Shown piece by piece: positions 14,834-23,491 of a stretch of DNA of 64,000 nt (within the stretch, counting starts at the first letter, position 1; every line of letters begins with the position of its first letter). The notes below the pieces were generated by a model. It ran no database searches. It was not told the origin of the DNA and saw only the letters and a program-made list of their open reading frames with translations. A program made the translations under genes and the position numbers. This DNA comes from RGIG1918 sp964570895 (lineage in GTDB: Bacteria > Cyanobacteriota > Vampirovibrionia > Gastranaerophilales > Gastranaerophilaceae), in contig CAZMZD010000005.1 of NCBI GenBank assembly GCA_964570895.1, positions 25,463-89,462 on the forward strand, read 5' to 3'.

Positions 14834-16573
14834 ATGGGGATAACACAATTACTCACAATTTTATTGGTTCTTTTTATATTTTTTATTGCGAGAGTTTATT
14901 TTTTATTCATCGCAAGTGGTTTTGCTGAACGTAAAAAAGAAGAAGCAGACACTGAAGAAGCAATTATTGCAAATGCCGTAAAATTGTTTAAGGCAGGGAA
15001 GCATGAGGCTCTTCAAAAATATTTAAAAAGAAACATTCCAAAATATTATAAAAGCGTTCCGCTCAGGTCAATTTTAGTTAACTCTTATTACAAAAATGAA
15101 AAATACAATATGGCAGTTGCTCATCTTGCGGCAATTTTAGAAATTGACCCGTATAATTACAGTGCAAAGGGTATGCTTGCGGATTGCTACAAATACAATG
15201 GGCAAGTGAGAAAAGCAATTGAAACTTATGAAGAAATTTTAGAAGAAGAGCCTAACGAGCTTCAAGCGATACTTAGCCTTGCTGAATTATTTAGGTTGCT
15301 CAAAAACAAGAAAAACAGTTTGAAATATTTAAAAATGATTTTAGATAACCCGAAAAGCACAAGCGAAGATGTTGAAAACGCGCTTGTTTACCTTGCAAGA
15401 ATTAACACGGAACTTGCAGATTTTCCGGAAGCCATCAAATATTTAGACCGCCTTCAAGAGCTTTATCCTGAAGATTATTCAATTATGACGCAAAGGGTGA
15501 ATGCTTATTCTAAAATGAAAAATTGGGAAAAATGTCTTGAAATATATGAAAAGCTTTTGATTAAAAGCCCAAATGATATAGAAACATACGAAAAAATTGG
15601 GCAGATGAAGTTTAATTTGAAAAATTGGGACGAAGCGCTTGAATTGTATCAAAAGTTGCTTGAAACTGATGAAATCGGAAGCGATAGTTATATACTTCAT
15701 CAAAACAGAATTGCTGAAATTTATATAAATAACGGCAGAAACGATGATGCAATCGAGCTTTTAACGGAACTTATAAGGGAGCACCCAACGGAGGATATGC
15801 TTGCGTTTACCCTTGCTCAAGCTTACCTTGGTGATGGCGACTATGAAAGAGCAGTCGCGCTCTACACCAATCTTATGGAGGACTTGCCGCAAGAGCAGTT
15901 GCATATTGTTAGAAAACATATTTCAAACCTTATTGGTAATTGGGCGGAGGATTTGTTCTCGAAAGGCAGTTATAATCTTGCTTTTGACAAGTTTTTCCTT
16001 GCGCTTAAATATGATGAAGATAATCCGGATATTTACTATACGCTCGGTGCCTGCAATTATTATGTCAAAAGCTTTGCAGACGCTGTTTCTCACTTTAAAA
16101 GAGCGATTGCGCTTAACCCTGAAGATGTCCGCTCGTATATTGCCCTTGGTTATGTGCTTGATGAGCTTGGCGAGCTTAAAAACGCGGATGCCGCTTTTCG
16201 TGACGCTCTAAATCTTGACCCGTTAAATGTTAAGGCAAAAATTGCCCATGCGATAACTCTTGCAAAGCAATATAACCTTGAAACTTCAATTGAGGCCTTT
16301 CAAGATGTGCTCTTGCAGCTTCCAAATGACCCTGATTTAAACTACAACACGGCACTTGCTTATGAAATGTATGGCGATTTAGAAAATGCGGTTAAATACT
16401 ACAAAAAAGCTTTAAGATTAAACATAAACCATGTTGAAGCAAGGCATAATGTGTCTTTAATTTTGGGCTATGACATAATTGAACGTGGCGATTCGCTCGA
16501 TGACCCAGATGAAATAGCGCGTCAGACGGCGGAAGATGAAATCCCTGAAACGCTTGATATGCAAACTATTTAA
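14834..16573 (+). CDS. Membrane-anchored tetratricopeptide repeat protein
   Basis: 579 residues. One N-terminal transmembrane helix (about 5-30) is followed by about twelve TPR units, with typical features such as NPEDVRSYIALGYVLDELGE, DPLNVKAKIAHAI and NDPDLNYNTALAYEMYGDL. TPR arrays are protein-docking scaffolds; the partner is unknown. The frame is open upstream to a TTG at 14819, but ATG 14834 is preferred because it coincides with the predicted transcription start of a near-perfect promoter. A second TPR protein lies on the other strand at 20.2-21.8 kb. Confidence 0.88.
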   Translation: MGITQLLTILLVLFIFFIARVYFLFIASGFAERKKEEADTEEAIIANAVKLFKAGKHEALQKYLKRNIPKYYKSVPLRSILVNSYYKNEKYNMAVAHLAAILEIDPYNYSAKGMLADCYKYNGQVRKAIETYEEILEEEPNELQAILSLAELFRLLKNKKNSLKYLKMILDNPKSTSEDVENALVYLARINTELADFPEAIKYLDRLQELYPEDYSIMTQRVNAYSKMKNWEKCLEIYEKLLIKSPNDIETYEKIGQMKFNLKNWDEALELYQKLLETDEIGSDSYILHQNRIAEIYINNGRNDDAIELLTELIREHPTEDMLAFTLAQAYLGDGDYERAVALYTNLMEDLPQEQLHIVRKHISNLIGNWAEDLFSKGSYNLAFDKFFLALKYDEDNPDIYYTLGACNYYVKSFADAVSHFKRAIALNPEDVRSYIALGYVLDELGELKNADAAFRDALNLDPLNVKAKIAHAITLAKQYNLETSIEAFQDVLLQLPNDPDLNYNTALAYEMYGDLENAVKYYKKALRLNINHVEARHNVSLILGYDIIERGDSLDDPDEIARQTAEDEIPETLDMQTI

Positions 16574-16760
16574 GAAACAAAGGCTTGAAGCTGTATTGGC
16601 TTTGCCTAAACATTTTTTGGCAAGCAAAAAGACCTATAAAATTATCGTCGGTCTTTTTCTTTTCTCCGAATTTGATCCAATCATAGTCTGCTCTTAAATT
16701 TTCAAGCAATTTAATCTTAAATTCAATTTCGTGTAACTTTTCTCTTTTATTTTTATTCAT
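16566..16760 (-). CDS. Possible small protein, unknown
   Basis: 64 residues, Lys/Glu-rich at the start (KREKLHEIEFKIKLLENLRADYDWIKFGEKK) with a plausible helix, then a less protein-like tail. It fills the gap between the TPR gene (8-bp overlap with its 3' end) and the DUF1858 gene, from which it would be divergently transcribed. No Shine-Dalgarno is seen. I cannot exclude a chance open frame. Confidence 0.35.
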   Translation of the reverse strand: MNKNKREKLHEIEFKIKLLENLRADYDWIKFGEKKKTDDNFIGLFACQKMFRQSQYSFKPLFLK

Positions 16761-16804
16761 AGTATAATATTAATAATGGAATTACATAAATCAACGAGGT
16801 GAAT

Positions 16805-17017
16805 ATGAACAAAGTGACAAAAGATATGGGTATTTTGGAAATCGTGCAAAACCACCCTGAAAGTCTTGAAGTATTCCAAAAATATGGTATGGGCTGCATT
16901 GGCTGCGCGGCTGCAAGATTTGAAAATTTAGAAGCAGGCGCTAAAGTTCATGGAATTGACCCAGACGCTATGGTTGCTGATATCAACAAACTTATCGAAG
17001 AAAATTCTGCTGAATAA
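16805..17017 (+). CDS. DUF1858 / hybrid-cluster-protein-associated redox disulfide domain protein
   Basis: 70 residues, a single domain. YGMGCIGCAAA supplies the CxxC pair (Cys31, Cys34) of the family described as the HCP-associated redox disulfide domain, with the usual helical start TKDMGILEIVQNHPE. It is a small cytoplasmic thiol protein thought to work with hybrid cluster protein. The next gene, 72 bp downstream, is an HCP-like protein, which fits. The ATG at 16805 has GAGGTG just upstream; an in-frame GTG at 16799 lies inside that site. A TATAAT at 16763-16768 is a likely -10. Confidence 0.88.
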   Translation: MNKVTKDMGILEIVQNHPESLEVFQKYGMGCIGCAAARFENLEAGAKVHGIDPDAMVADINKLIEENSAE

Positions 17018-17089
17018 TTACCGCATTGGTTAAATTTTTATATACTTTTTGCTAATTAAACAAACGTTGTTTTGTATTAATCTTTTTCT

Positions 17090-18562
17090 ATGCGAAAAGA
17101 TATTAAAAGTTTTATTGAAACAGAAAACCAGACAAATTGCAATTCTACAGGATATTGTGCTCTTAACCCGACGATTGAAATAATCGAAGAGCTGTTTTTA
17201 AATGAAGTGAGGCAGCTTTCTTACTATATTTCAAAAATCCAAAGTTCTGATTTTTACGACCAAAGCCTTTTCGAAGAACTAATCGAAGTGCTTGCGGAAG
17301 ACATTTTTGCAACTCAGCCAAGTGAAGTTGATGTTTTGAAAAAATTAAGACATCTGATAAATCTTCGAAATTCTGCAAAGAAGAAATATATAGATTTTTG
17401 CAAAAACTCGCTTCAAGCTTGCGAAATTGCAAATTTTGTTTTTGAGCCAGAAGTGGCACAAAGCTACGCTTCTTACATTGAAAGTGCTGCAAAATTTATA
17501 TATTCGCGAAACAAAACCTTTACGCTTCAGCAATTAAGATACTTTGAATTAATAACTTTAATTGCAAAAGTTGCCGCGCAAACAATTGCAAAAATTAAAT
17601 TATACAAACCAGATTTTTCTAAATTTGATGTTAAATTGTTGAAATTCTTTTCGATGACCGCTCTGTTTTTAGACTCGCCAAGTAAACTAAAAAGAAAAAT
17701 TTTGCAATTTTCGCCTGATATATTTGTAATTAGAAAAATATATACTGAAGTGCTTGACGAATATTTCGAAGGAAGAGTTGATGCAAAAATCAGAACCTCC
17801 GTTCTTGATGGGAAATCACTTTTGGTGTCCGGTTCAAATTTAAAAGAGCTAGAGGAAATTTTAACCGCGTGCGCGGATACCGATATAAATGTTTATACCC
17901 ATGGCGAGCTTTATGTTGCGCATACTTACAGGAAATTCAAGGATTTTAAAAACCTTAAGGGGCACGTTGCTTCAGGGTCTGTAAATTATGATTTTTCAAA
18001 TTTTGACGGCGTTATTTTTGTGACAAAATTTATGGGCTATAAAATTGACCAGCTCTATCAAGGAACAATATTTTCGTCGTCTGATATTATTTCAAAAGGT
18101 ATGTTGAAGGTTAATAACAATGATTTTTCCGAAATTTTTGAGGCAATCGGAATGCATTCTGAAGTGAGAGCGCAAAATGTTCAAACCTTTGAAACAATAA
18201 AACTTGCTAAAACCAATGTGGACGAACTTTTTTCAGGTGACAATAAACAAATTGTTATTTTTCTTGGCAAAACTCGCAATTCAGATTTAGCAAACGAATT
18301 TGAAGATAAAAAAATAGTAAACATTGAATATCAATCTGATTCAGATTTGTTTTACAAAGTGGTTGAAAAATCAGCGGAGCTTGAAATTCCTGTCGTGCTA
18401 TTTTGTTCTAGGTGTTCATCGCGCATTGCGGCAGATATCGCAAGTGTTTTGGATAAAAAATCTGTTGAAGAAATTTATATGGTAAGGTGCCAAACGTTAA
18501 ATGTGAACCCGCATGTTGTTGAATGTTTACGTGATGAGTTTGATGTGAAAATCATTGAATAA
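17090..18562 (+). CDS. Divergent hybrid cluster protein (HCP)-like protein lacking cluster cysteines
   Basis: 490 residues. The middle and C-terminal parts follow HCP/hydroxylamine reductase: SLLVSGSNLKELEEIL, DINVYTHGELYVAH (His271) and a C-terminal IPVVLFCSR...IYMVRCQTLNVNP block aligning with the HCP segment that ends in LPAFLxPNV. In true HCP the hybrid Fe-S-O cluster is held by Cys in NCIQP, GCGKFR and GQCNDAYSA; here the matching places read VTKFMGYK, LGKTRNSDL and YQSDSDLFY, all without Cys. The N-terminal cubane motif is reduced to CNSTGYC. It is therefore unlikely to bind the hybrid cluster. The start has no Shine-Dalgarno; TGTATTAAT ends 8 nt before it. Confidence 0.7.
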   Translation: MRKDIKSFIETENQTNCNSTGYCALNPTIEIIEELFLNEVRQLSYYISKIQSSDFYDQSLFEELIEVLAEDIFATQPSEVDVLKKLRHLINLRNSAKKKYIDFCKNSLQACEIANFVFEPEVAQSYASYIESAAKFIYSRNKTFTLQQLRYFELITLIAKVAAQTIAKIKLYKPDFSKFDVKLLKFFSMTALFLDSPSKLKRKILQFSPDIFVIRKIYTEVLDEYFEGRVDAKIRTSVLDGKSLLVSGSNLKELEEILTACADTDINVYTHGELYVAHTYRKFKDFKNLKGHVASGSVNYDFSNFDGVIFVTKFMGYKIDQLYQGTIFSSSDIISKGMLKVNNNDFSEIFEAIGMHSEVRAQNVQTFETIKLAKTNVDELFSGDNKQIVIFLGKTRNSDLANEFEDKKIVNIEYQSDSDLFYKVVEKSAELEIPVVLFCSRCSSRIAADIASVLDKKSVEEIYMVRCQTLNVNPHVVECLRDEFDVKIIE

Positions 18563-20212
18563 TTATTTTATAAAATGATTTATAAAATTGCAGATAATTT
18601 TTGGAACAATTGGGCTGTGCACTGCGCTTAAGTCGATAATGAATTCATTTATGCCTGCTGCTTCCCAAAATTCAATTTTATCCCAATTTTGAACTAAGCC
18701 GTCTTCGAACATATGCATTTTGCAAAAACCGTCAACCATAAACGGGAACTTCTTTTCCAAGCTTGGGTCATTGAGTGCGAAGTGCCCTCTGTGGCAGGGC
18801 GCTGAGCACACAAGCCTTGAGATAACTGCGCTATCGCAATTCAAGGGGCATAAACCTTGGCTTTCAACTCTTTTTGCGCCAGCAATAAGAATTTTTCTCA
18901 CAGGAATAAGTTTTTTCACCTTTTTAAGGCATTTTACAATAACTTCTTCGTCATTAAGAGTTGTGAAATCTATTGCTGTAATTTGATTTAAGTTATTTAA
19001 ACATTTTATTGCCATAGAGTTCAATAAATTAATTCCGCCCCCTATTTCGACAGGAATTTCAGTGAGGGTGTCATCATTAATGAAATTCCACCAAAAGCCA
19101 ATGTTGTTTATCACAACCCTGTTTGGGCGCGGGCTTTCAAGAGCCAATTGCTTAATTAATTCAAACACTCTGTCAAAATCTCTTTCAATTAAAATTCTTG
19201 GCGTTGAAAGATTTAGTGCAATGCCGTGTTTTTTGCAGAATTTTTTAACAGTTTTAATAATTTCGTAAAAACTTTTTGAATATAAGTCAACCGTGCTTGC
19301 CACTTCGCCATATTCAATTGACGTAACAGGGCTAAAGCCTAATTTCTTAATGAGTTTGTCTAACTCTTTAAGCTGTGCTAGGCTTGCAAGCCTCAAATTT
19401 AATTTTGGTAATTTAATTTTTGAAAAGTCAACATCGTCAGGAAGTTTAATTTCCTCTATTTTCCAATCATATTTTTGAATGTTATTTGCAAATTTAAAAT
19501 CCTCTCCTTCTGCTGAATATACCTCGCCGGAGAAATGATTTGTTTTGTAAAAACATTTTCTTATGTGTTTGAAGGGTAGTTTTTGTTCTTTAAAAAGTTT
19601 TGGTTTCGCGATAATTTTTTCAATTAATTTAATGCCTTCTAAAATGTCCTCCGGCGTTTCAAAGCGCCCTTTTATGACCACGCTTTGGATTGCTTTTGAA
19701 TTAACAAGGTCGTCTGCAAACCAAGGGAGATTGTCTGAATCGACCGAAAGCGGAAGTTTTGAATATTTTTTAATTTTTTCGATATTTTTCAAATAAATTT
19801 CTTCCGTCACAATAAGCCTTGTCACTTTATGGAACATTTCCATAAAATCAATCCCTGCAAGGTTGTGAATGTCAAAATAACTGTCAATCACAACGTCGAA
19901 AGGCAAGTCCATTGATTTTATAATTTCTAAAACTCCGTATGAATTTACAAAAATGCCGTCAATATCTGTTTTTGTAAGATATGTTATAAATTTTTTGACG
20001 TTAACCAAATCTTCTTCAAGGAGCGAATGCTTGAAATTTACATACAATTTTGCGGAATTTTCATGCGCAACTTTGATATATTCTTTAATTAATTCAAAGT
20101 TTTCTGCAAGTCTGTGATAATATACAAAAAACTCCCTGCATTTCACCTTTTTTGTGAAATCTTTAATATTATCAGGCGTCTTAATTGGCGCGATAACTGT
20201 AATTTCTTTCAT
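18563..20212 (-). CDS. Peptidase U32-like (UbiU/YhbU/RlhA-type) protein
   Basis: 549 residues. The C-terminal segment ESQGLCPLNCDSAVISRLVC, then CHRGHF, FPFMVDGFCKMHMF, matches the U32 cysteine pattern (C-x3-C...C...FP-x-D-x2-C). In characterised relatives these cysteines bind an Fe-S cluster, and the proteins hydroxylate ubiquinone precursors or rRNA rather than degrade protein. The N-terminal half is a barrel-like region (VFVNSYGVLEIIKS, PFDVVIDSYFD). The true substrate is unknown. GAGG precedes the ATG; it is the last gene of the PilZ-TPR-U32 operon, 6 bp after the TPR stop, and converges with the HCP-like gene end to end. Confidence 0.75.
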   Translation of the reverse strand: MKEITVIAPIKTPDNIKDFTKKVKCREFFVYYHRLAENFELIKEYIKVAHENSAKLYVNFKHSLLEEDLVNVKKFITYLTKTDIDGIFVNSYGVLEIIKSMDLPFDVVIDSYFDIHNLAGIDFMEMFHKVTRLIVTEEIYLKNIEKIKKYSKLPLSVDSDNLPWFADDLVNSKAIQSVVIKGRFETPEDILEGIKLIEKIIAKPKLFKEQKLPFKHIRKCFYKTNHFSGEVYSAEGEDFKFANNIQKYDWKIEEIKLPDDVDFSKIKLPKLNLRLASLAQLKELDKLIKKLGFSPVTSIEYGEVASTVDLYSKSFYEIIKTVKKFCKKHGIALNLSTPRILIERDFDRVFELIKQLALESPRPNRVVINNIGFWWNFINDDTLTEIPVEIGGGINLLNSMAIKCLNNLNQITAIDFTTLNDEEVIVKCLKKVKKLIPVRKILIAGAKRVESQGLCPLNCDSAVISRLVCSAPCHRGHFALNDPSLEKKFPFMVDGFCKMHMFEDGLVQNWDKIEFWEAAGINEFIIDLSAVHSPIVPKIICNFINHFIK

Positions 20213-20218
20213 TTAACC

Positions 20219-21814
20219 TCAATCAAAAAGATTATTAAGCCTGTCTTGAATTTCCGTTGGGTCAATTTCGTCTGTGATACTGTTTATGTTTAGTGCGTCT
20301 TGATAATATTTAGCGGCTTCAATTTTTTCGCCCTTGATTGCCAACGTTCTTGCAAGATTATAATATGCAAGTGCATAATTAGGGTTAAGTTCAATTGCTT
20401 TTTCGAAGCACCCTTTGGCTTTATCAATGTGCGCCAAGTCGTCTAAATAAATAACACCTAAATTGTTATATGTAATTTCGTATTCAGGGTCATATTTAAT
20501 TGAAAGCTCATATTCTTTAATAGCTTCTGTGATATTTTCCATGCCCCAATACAAATAACCGAGGTTGCAGTGAATTTTGGCATTTTCAGGTTCAAGTTCG
20601 AGCGCTCTTCTATACACCACAAGCGAATTATCAAAATCTTCTAAATCATAAAACGCGCTTCCAAGGCACATATAAACATCAATGTCTTTTGGCCTTAAAA
20701 TTGAAGCAACTTGAAAAGATGAAACTGCCGCTTCAACATTTTTTGTGATTGTTTGTTGTGTGTAGCCAAGTGTTTGTGCTACATCGCACGCTTGAGGGTG
20801 ATTATTTAAAACAAGTGCAGTTTGATAGTGTGAAATAGCGGAAGCAGTATCTTGTTTCATGAAATACAAATTTGCAACTTGAGTGTGCAAAACAGCGTTG
20901 TTTGGGTGCATTGCAATAAATTTTAAATACGTATTAATTGCACTGTCGTAATCTTGCATTTCTTCGTAAGCCTGCGCCAACCCTGCGTATGCGCTTGTGC
21001 AAAGCGGGTCAATAAGCTTTGCCATGCCATATTCAATAATTGCTTCTTCTTGTTGCCCAATGCTCCTGTACACGCTTCCCATCAAGCAATAGAGCGCTGT
21101 GAACCCCGGCATTTTTTCGATTGCTTGTTTGTATATTTCAATTGCTTTGTCTATTTCTTTTAATTGGAAATAGACACCTGCTTTGAAAAGTTCAGGGAAA
21201 ATTGAAACATAAGTAATTTTTTTACGCACATCTTTTCTTGCTTCAGGGTCAAATGGCAAGGTTAAATACGAAAGCAATGCTTCTGTTATGCTTTGAAATT
21301 TAGTTTTTTTGTCTGAAAAATAAAGCACTCTTAATAATCTATGGCGAAGCCAGTGTATTCTTGATGTGTTGAAAACGGCGTATTTTAGCGCGTTTTCAGT
21401 TTCTTTAAGAGCGTCTGCGTAACGGTCCTTTTTCTTATAGCAATTTGCGAGCATATAATAACATTGAGCTTTGTTTGCGTCATTTGAAATTGCTAAGTTA
21501 AAATAATTCATTGCTTTATCGAGCTCGCCTTTATAATATAGTGCAAACCCGATTTTATAATATATTTCACCATTATCGCCAAGGCTTTCAGAAGCGATTT
21601 GATATTGAGTTATAGCTTCGTCAACATATTGTTTCACTTGCTTAATATCTAAGTGCCAATCCATATATAAATCGCCCAAACGTATGCGCATGCGGGCATT
21701 GTCCGGATTGTTTAAAACAAATTTTTCGCATTCCTCAATTGCTTTTTGAACATTTGACTTTCTTATGAGCTTGTTTATTTCTTTTTCAGCTTTTTTTTCT
21801 GCTATATCTTGCAT
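20219..21814 (-). CDS. Tetratricopeptide repeat protein
   Basis: 531 residues, almost entirely TPR units. Examples are NGEIYYKIGFALYYKGELDK, NAKIHCNLGYLYWGMENITE, EYEITYNNLGVIYLDDLAHI and NYALAYYNLARTLAIKGEKI. No signal or membrane segment is seen, so it is a cytoplasmic scaffold with unknown partners. Its ATG follows the PilZ stop directly (TAAATG), with no separate ribosome binding site, so translation is coupled to the PilZ gene. The tight coupling suggests the two proteins act together, perhaps in a c-di-GMP-responsive complex; that is inference. Confidence 0.88.
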   Translation of the reverse strand: MQDIAEKKAEKEINKLIRKSNVQKAIEECEKFVLNNPDNARMRIRLGDLYMDWHLDIKQVKQYVDEAITQYQIASESLGDNGEIYYKIGFALYYKGELDKAMNYFNLAISNDANKAQCYYMLANCYKKKDRYADALKETENALKYAVFNTSRIHWLRHRLLRVLYFSDKKTKFQSITEALLSYLTLPFDPEARKDVRKKITYVSIFPELFKAGVYFQLKEIDKAIEIYKQAIEKMPGFTALYCLMGSVYRSIGQQEEAIIEYGMAKLIDPLCTSAYAGLAQAYEEMQDYDSAINTYLKFIAMHPNNAVLHTQVANLYFMKQDTASAISHYQTALVLNNHPQACDVAQTLGYTQQTITKNVEAAVSSFQVASILRPKDIDVYMCLGSAFYDLEDFDNSLVVYRRALELEPENAKIHCNLGYLYWGMENITEAIKEYELSIKYDPEYEITYNNLGVIYLDDLAHIDKAKGCFEKAIELNPNYALAYYNLARTLAIKGEKIEAAKYYQDALNINSITDEIDPTEIQDRLNNLFD

Positions 21815-22387
21815 TTAGCTAATACTTCCTATACAAAACTTGTTTATTCTATTTAATATCGTATCATTGTTTTCACAAAATTGCGCAACATAAATCCCGC
21901 AATCGTCCGTTTTTCTGATATTTCCTTTGATTTTTATTCCTTCTAATTCGCAATTAATAAATTCCAAAATCACATTTTCACCAAGAGCCAATTTTTCTGC
22001 TTGGTTTATTTTGAATTTTATCCCGCCAAGGCTTAAATTTATTGTTTGCCCTTCTGAAGCAAGGTTTTCGTTTTCAATTCTGATTGGAAAATCGCATGCA
22101 ACGCGCACATATTCCCTTTTTTGCTCTTCAGGGATTGTTGGCGCATTTTCAATCACTATATTTTTTTCCGTTTTTTCAATTAGTGTTGAGAGCATTTTTT
22201 TGACACCTGAGCGAGTGTGCACAAGGGTTTTAAGCTCTTCGCCTGCGCGCAGAATTCTATATTTTGGGACATCTTCTTTTAAAATGTGCACGATAATTCT
22301 ATCGTATTCAACTTCTCCAATAACACCTTCAAGCTCTCCGTAAGGTGTTAAAAAAACAATAACTTGCCCCTTTTTTGCTTCTATCAT
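21815..22387 (-). CDS. PilZ-domain protein (c-di-GMP receptor candidate)
   Basis: 190 residues. An N-terminal YcgR-N-like beta domain (about 1-85) is followed by a PilZ domain: REYVRV supplies RxxxR, and NLSLGGIKF supplies the (D/N)xSxxG motif, both needed for c-di-GMP binding. This arrangement resembles flagellar brake proteins, and a flagellin gene lies 1.1 kb away. The start ATG is 6 nt after TAAAAT of a strong promoter, so the mRNA is probably leaderless; the overlapping AGAGGA is too close to act as a Shine-Dalgarno. It is first in an operon with the TPR and U32-like genes. Confidence 0.85.
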   Translation of the reverse strand: MIEAKKGQVIVFLTPYGELEGVIGEVEYDRIIVHILKEDVPKYRILRAGEELKTLVHTRSGVKKMLSTLIEKTEKNIVIENAPTIPEEQKREYVRVACDFPIRIENENLASEGQTINLSLGGIKFKINQAEKLALGENVILEFINCELEGIKIKGNIRKTDDCGIYVAQFCENNDTILNRINKFCIGSIS

Positions 22388-22393
22388 TCCTCT

Positions 22394-22422
22394 ATTTTAA
22401 GTCATTATTCCCTATATTGCAA
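22394..22422 (-). promoter_or_regulatory. Promoter of the PilZ-TPR-U32 operon, leaderless start
   Basis: TTGCAA (22417-22422), a 17-bp spacer and TAAAAT (22394-22399), then 6 nt to the ATG. A pair of TGTWAM boxes (22451-22470) lies about 29 bp upstream of the -35. Confidence 0.7.
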
Positions 22423-22450
22423 ACATATTATAATTATCTTTTTGCTCCCA

Positions 22451-22470
22451 ATTGTAACAAAATGTTAAAA
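22451..22470 (+). promoter_or_regulatory. Tandem 10-bp TGTWAM boxes
   Basis: ATTGTAACAA followed directly by AATGTTAAAA: TGTAAC and TGTTAA in the same orientation, 10 bp apart. Located between the divergent PilZ and 22670 genes, just upstream of the PilZ promoter. Confidence 0.4.
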
Positions 22471-22571
22471 TTTCTTTTGTTATCGTAAAGTTCTAAAATA
22501 ATTATTCCGATATATAGCATGTACAAGTTAAATGTGCGGTATATATAACATAACAAGGAGAACTCGAAAGA

Positions 22572-22591
22572 ATTGTAAAGATTTGTAACAA
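22572..22591 (+). promoter_or_regulatory. Tandem 10-bp TGTWAM boxes before the 22670 gene
   Basis: ATTGTAAAGA followed by TTTGTAACAA, 10-bp period, centred 88 bp before the ATG. The first box is identical to that of the flagellin promoter, and an AGTATATAC element follows in both at similar distance. Confidence 0.5.
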
Positions 22592-22669
22592 TATATACAA
22601 AATATGATTTTAGTATATACTTTTTGTTTTTATATAGGTACAGAGAACTTAGAATAAAGGAAATAAATT

Positions 22670-23296
22670 ATGGGATTTTCAGCAGACCAATCAATGACAT
22701 TAATCAGCAAAGCGCAAATGGATAGCCTAGAAGGCAGAAGAGCTGATATTAACTTAGAAAAAATGGCTCTTATGCGCGAACAAGAATCACTTGCTCTTGA
22801 ATATAATGATGCAATGTCAAACACTTGCTTTGTTTCAAAAAACGAAGACACCGGCGAATACGAAGCAATTGCGCCACAGGTTACATCTAGCGGAAAGATC
22901 AATGGCTTTGCAAACTCAAACGGTGCACTAGATGGCTATACTGCCAAAACTTCTTTAGATAGTCAATCGGTTAAAGATTTGGCAAAAAACAAGGGTACAC
23001 TTAAATTTGCTCAAGCTGTAAAGAACGGACAAATCGATTTGTATAATCCAAAAGGCAAACAAGTTGATATTGCTGGCGTTGCAGGCGTTTCCGAAACTTA
23101 TTATACAGCTGATGACGCAGCTGCGCAAGCAGAATACGACGCAGCGATGGCAAAAATCCGCACAAAAGAAACAAAACTTGATATGGACCTTGAACAAGTT
23201 GAAACACAATATCAAGCAATCAAAACTCAATACGAATCAGCTAGACAACTTGTTAACCAAAGAGCTCAAAGCGACTTTAAATTCTTCCAAGGTTAA
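22670..23296 (+). CDS. Unknown protein with C-terminal coiled coil
   Basis: 208 residues; not recognised. Residues 1-50 are helical (SLEGRRADINLEKMALMREQ), the middle is Gly/Ser/Asn-rich, and the C-terminal 60 residues (AAAQAEYDAAMAKIRTKETK onward) form a strong amphipathic helix ending in AQSDFKFFQG. There is no cleavable signal peptide and no cysteine except Cys53. Helix-variable-helix layout, the flagellin gene next door and shared upstream boxes suggest a filament-associated or type III-type secreted protein. This is inference only. AAAGGAAA precedes the ATG and a strong terminator ends the unit. Confidence 0.7.
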   Translation: MGFSADQSMTLISKAQMDSLEGRRADINLEKMALMREQESLALEYNDAMSNTCFVSKNEDTGEYEAIAPQVTSSGKINGFANSNGALDGYTAKTSLDSQSVKDLAKNKGTLKFAQAVKNGQIDLYNPKGKQVDIAGVAGVSETYYTADDAAAQAEYDAAMAKIRTKETKLDMDLEQVETQYQAIKTQYESARQLVNQRAQSDFKFFQG

Positions 23297-23318
23297 TAAA
23301 AGGATGACAAATAAAATT

Positions 23319-23345
23319 AAACCCTCTCAAACGAGAGGGTTTTTT
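23319..23345 (+). terminator. Intrinsic terminator of the 22670 gene
   Basis: AACCCTCTC-AAAC-GAGAGGGTT followed by TTTT. Confidence 0.92.
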
Positions 23346-23491
23346 AGTGCTTAGAACTAAAGGAATGAGATGAAGGATGATTAAGGGAATGAGTGCGAGA
23401 AAATTGTTGCATATTGTTTTAAGGGCAAAAGTCATTGCGCGGCGCAATGCGGTTTGATATTTGCGCACAAGATTATGCACGCAGGGTAAAA

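Noticed and set aside
23433..23449. Terminator for the flagellin gene at CATTGCGC-G-GCGCAATG
   Set aside because: The arms are perfect but the 1-nt loop cannot form a hairpin of full length and no T-tract follows; perhaps only a DNA palindrome.
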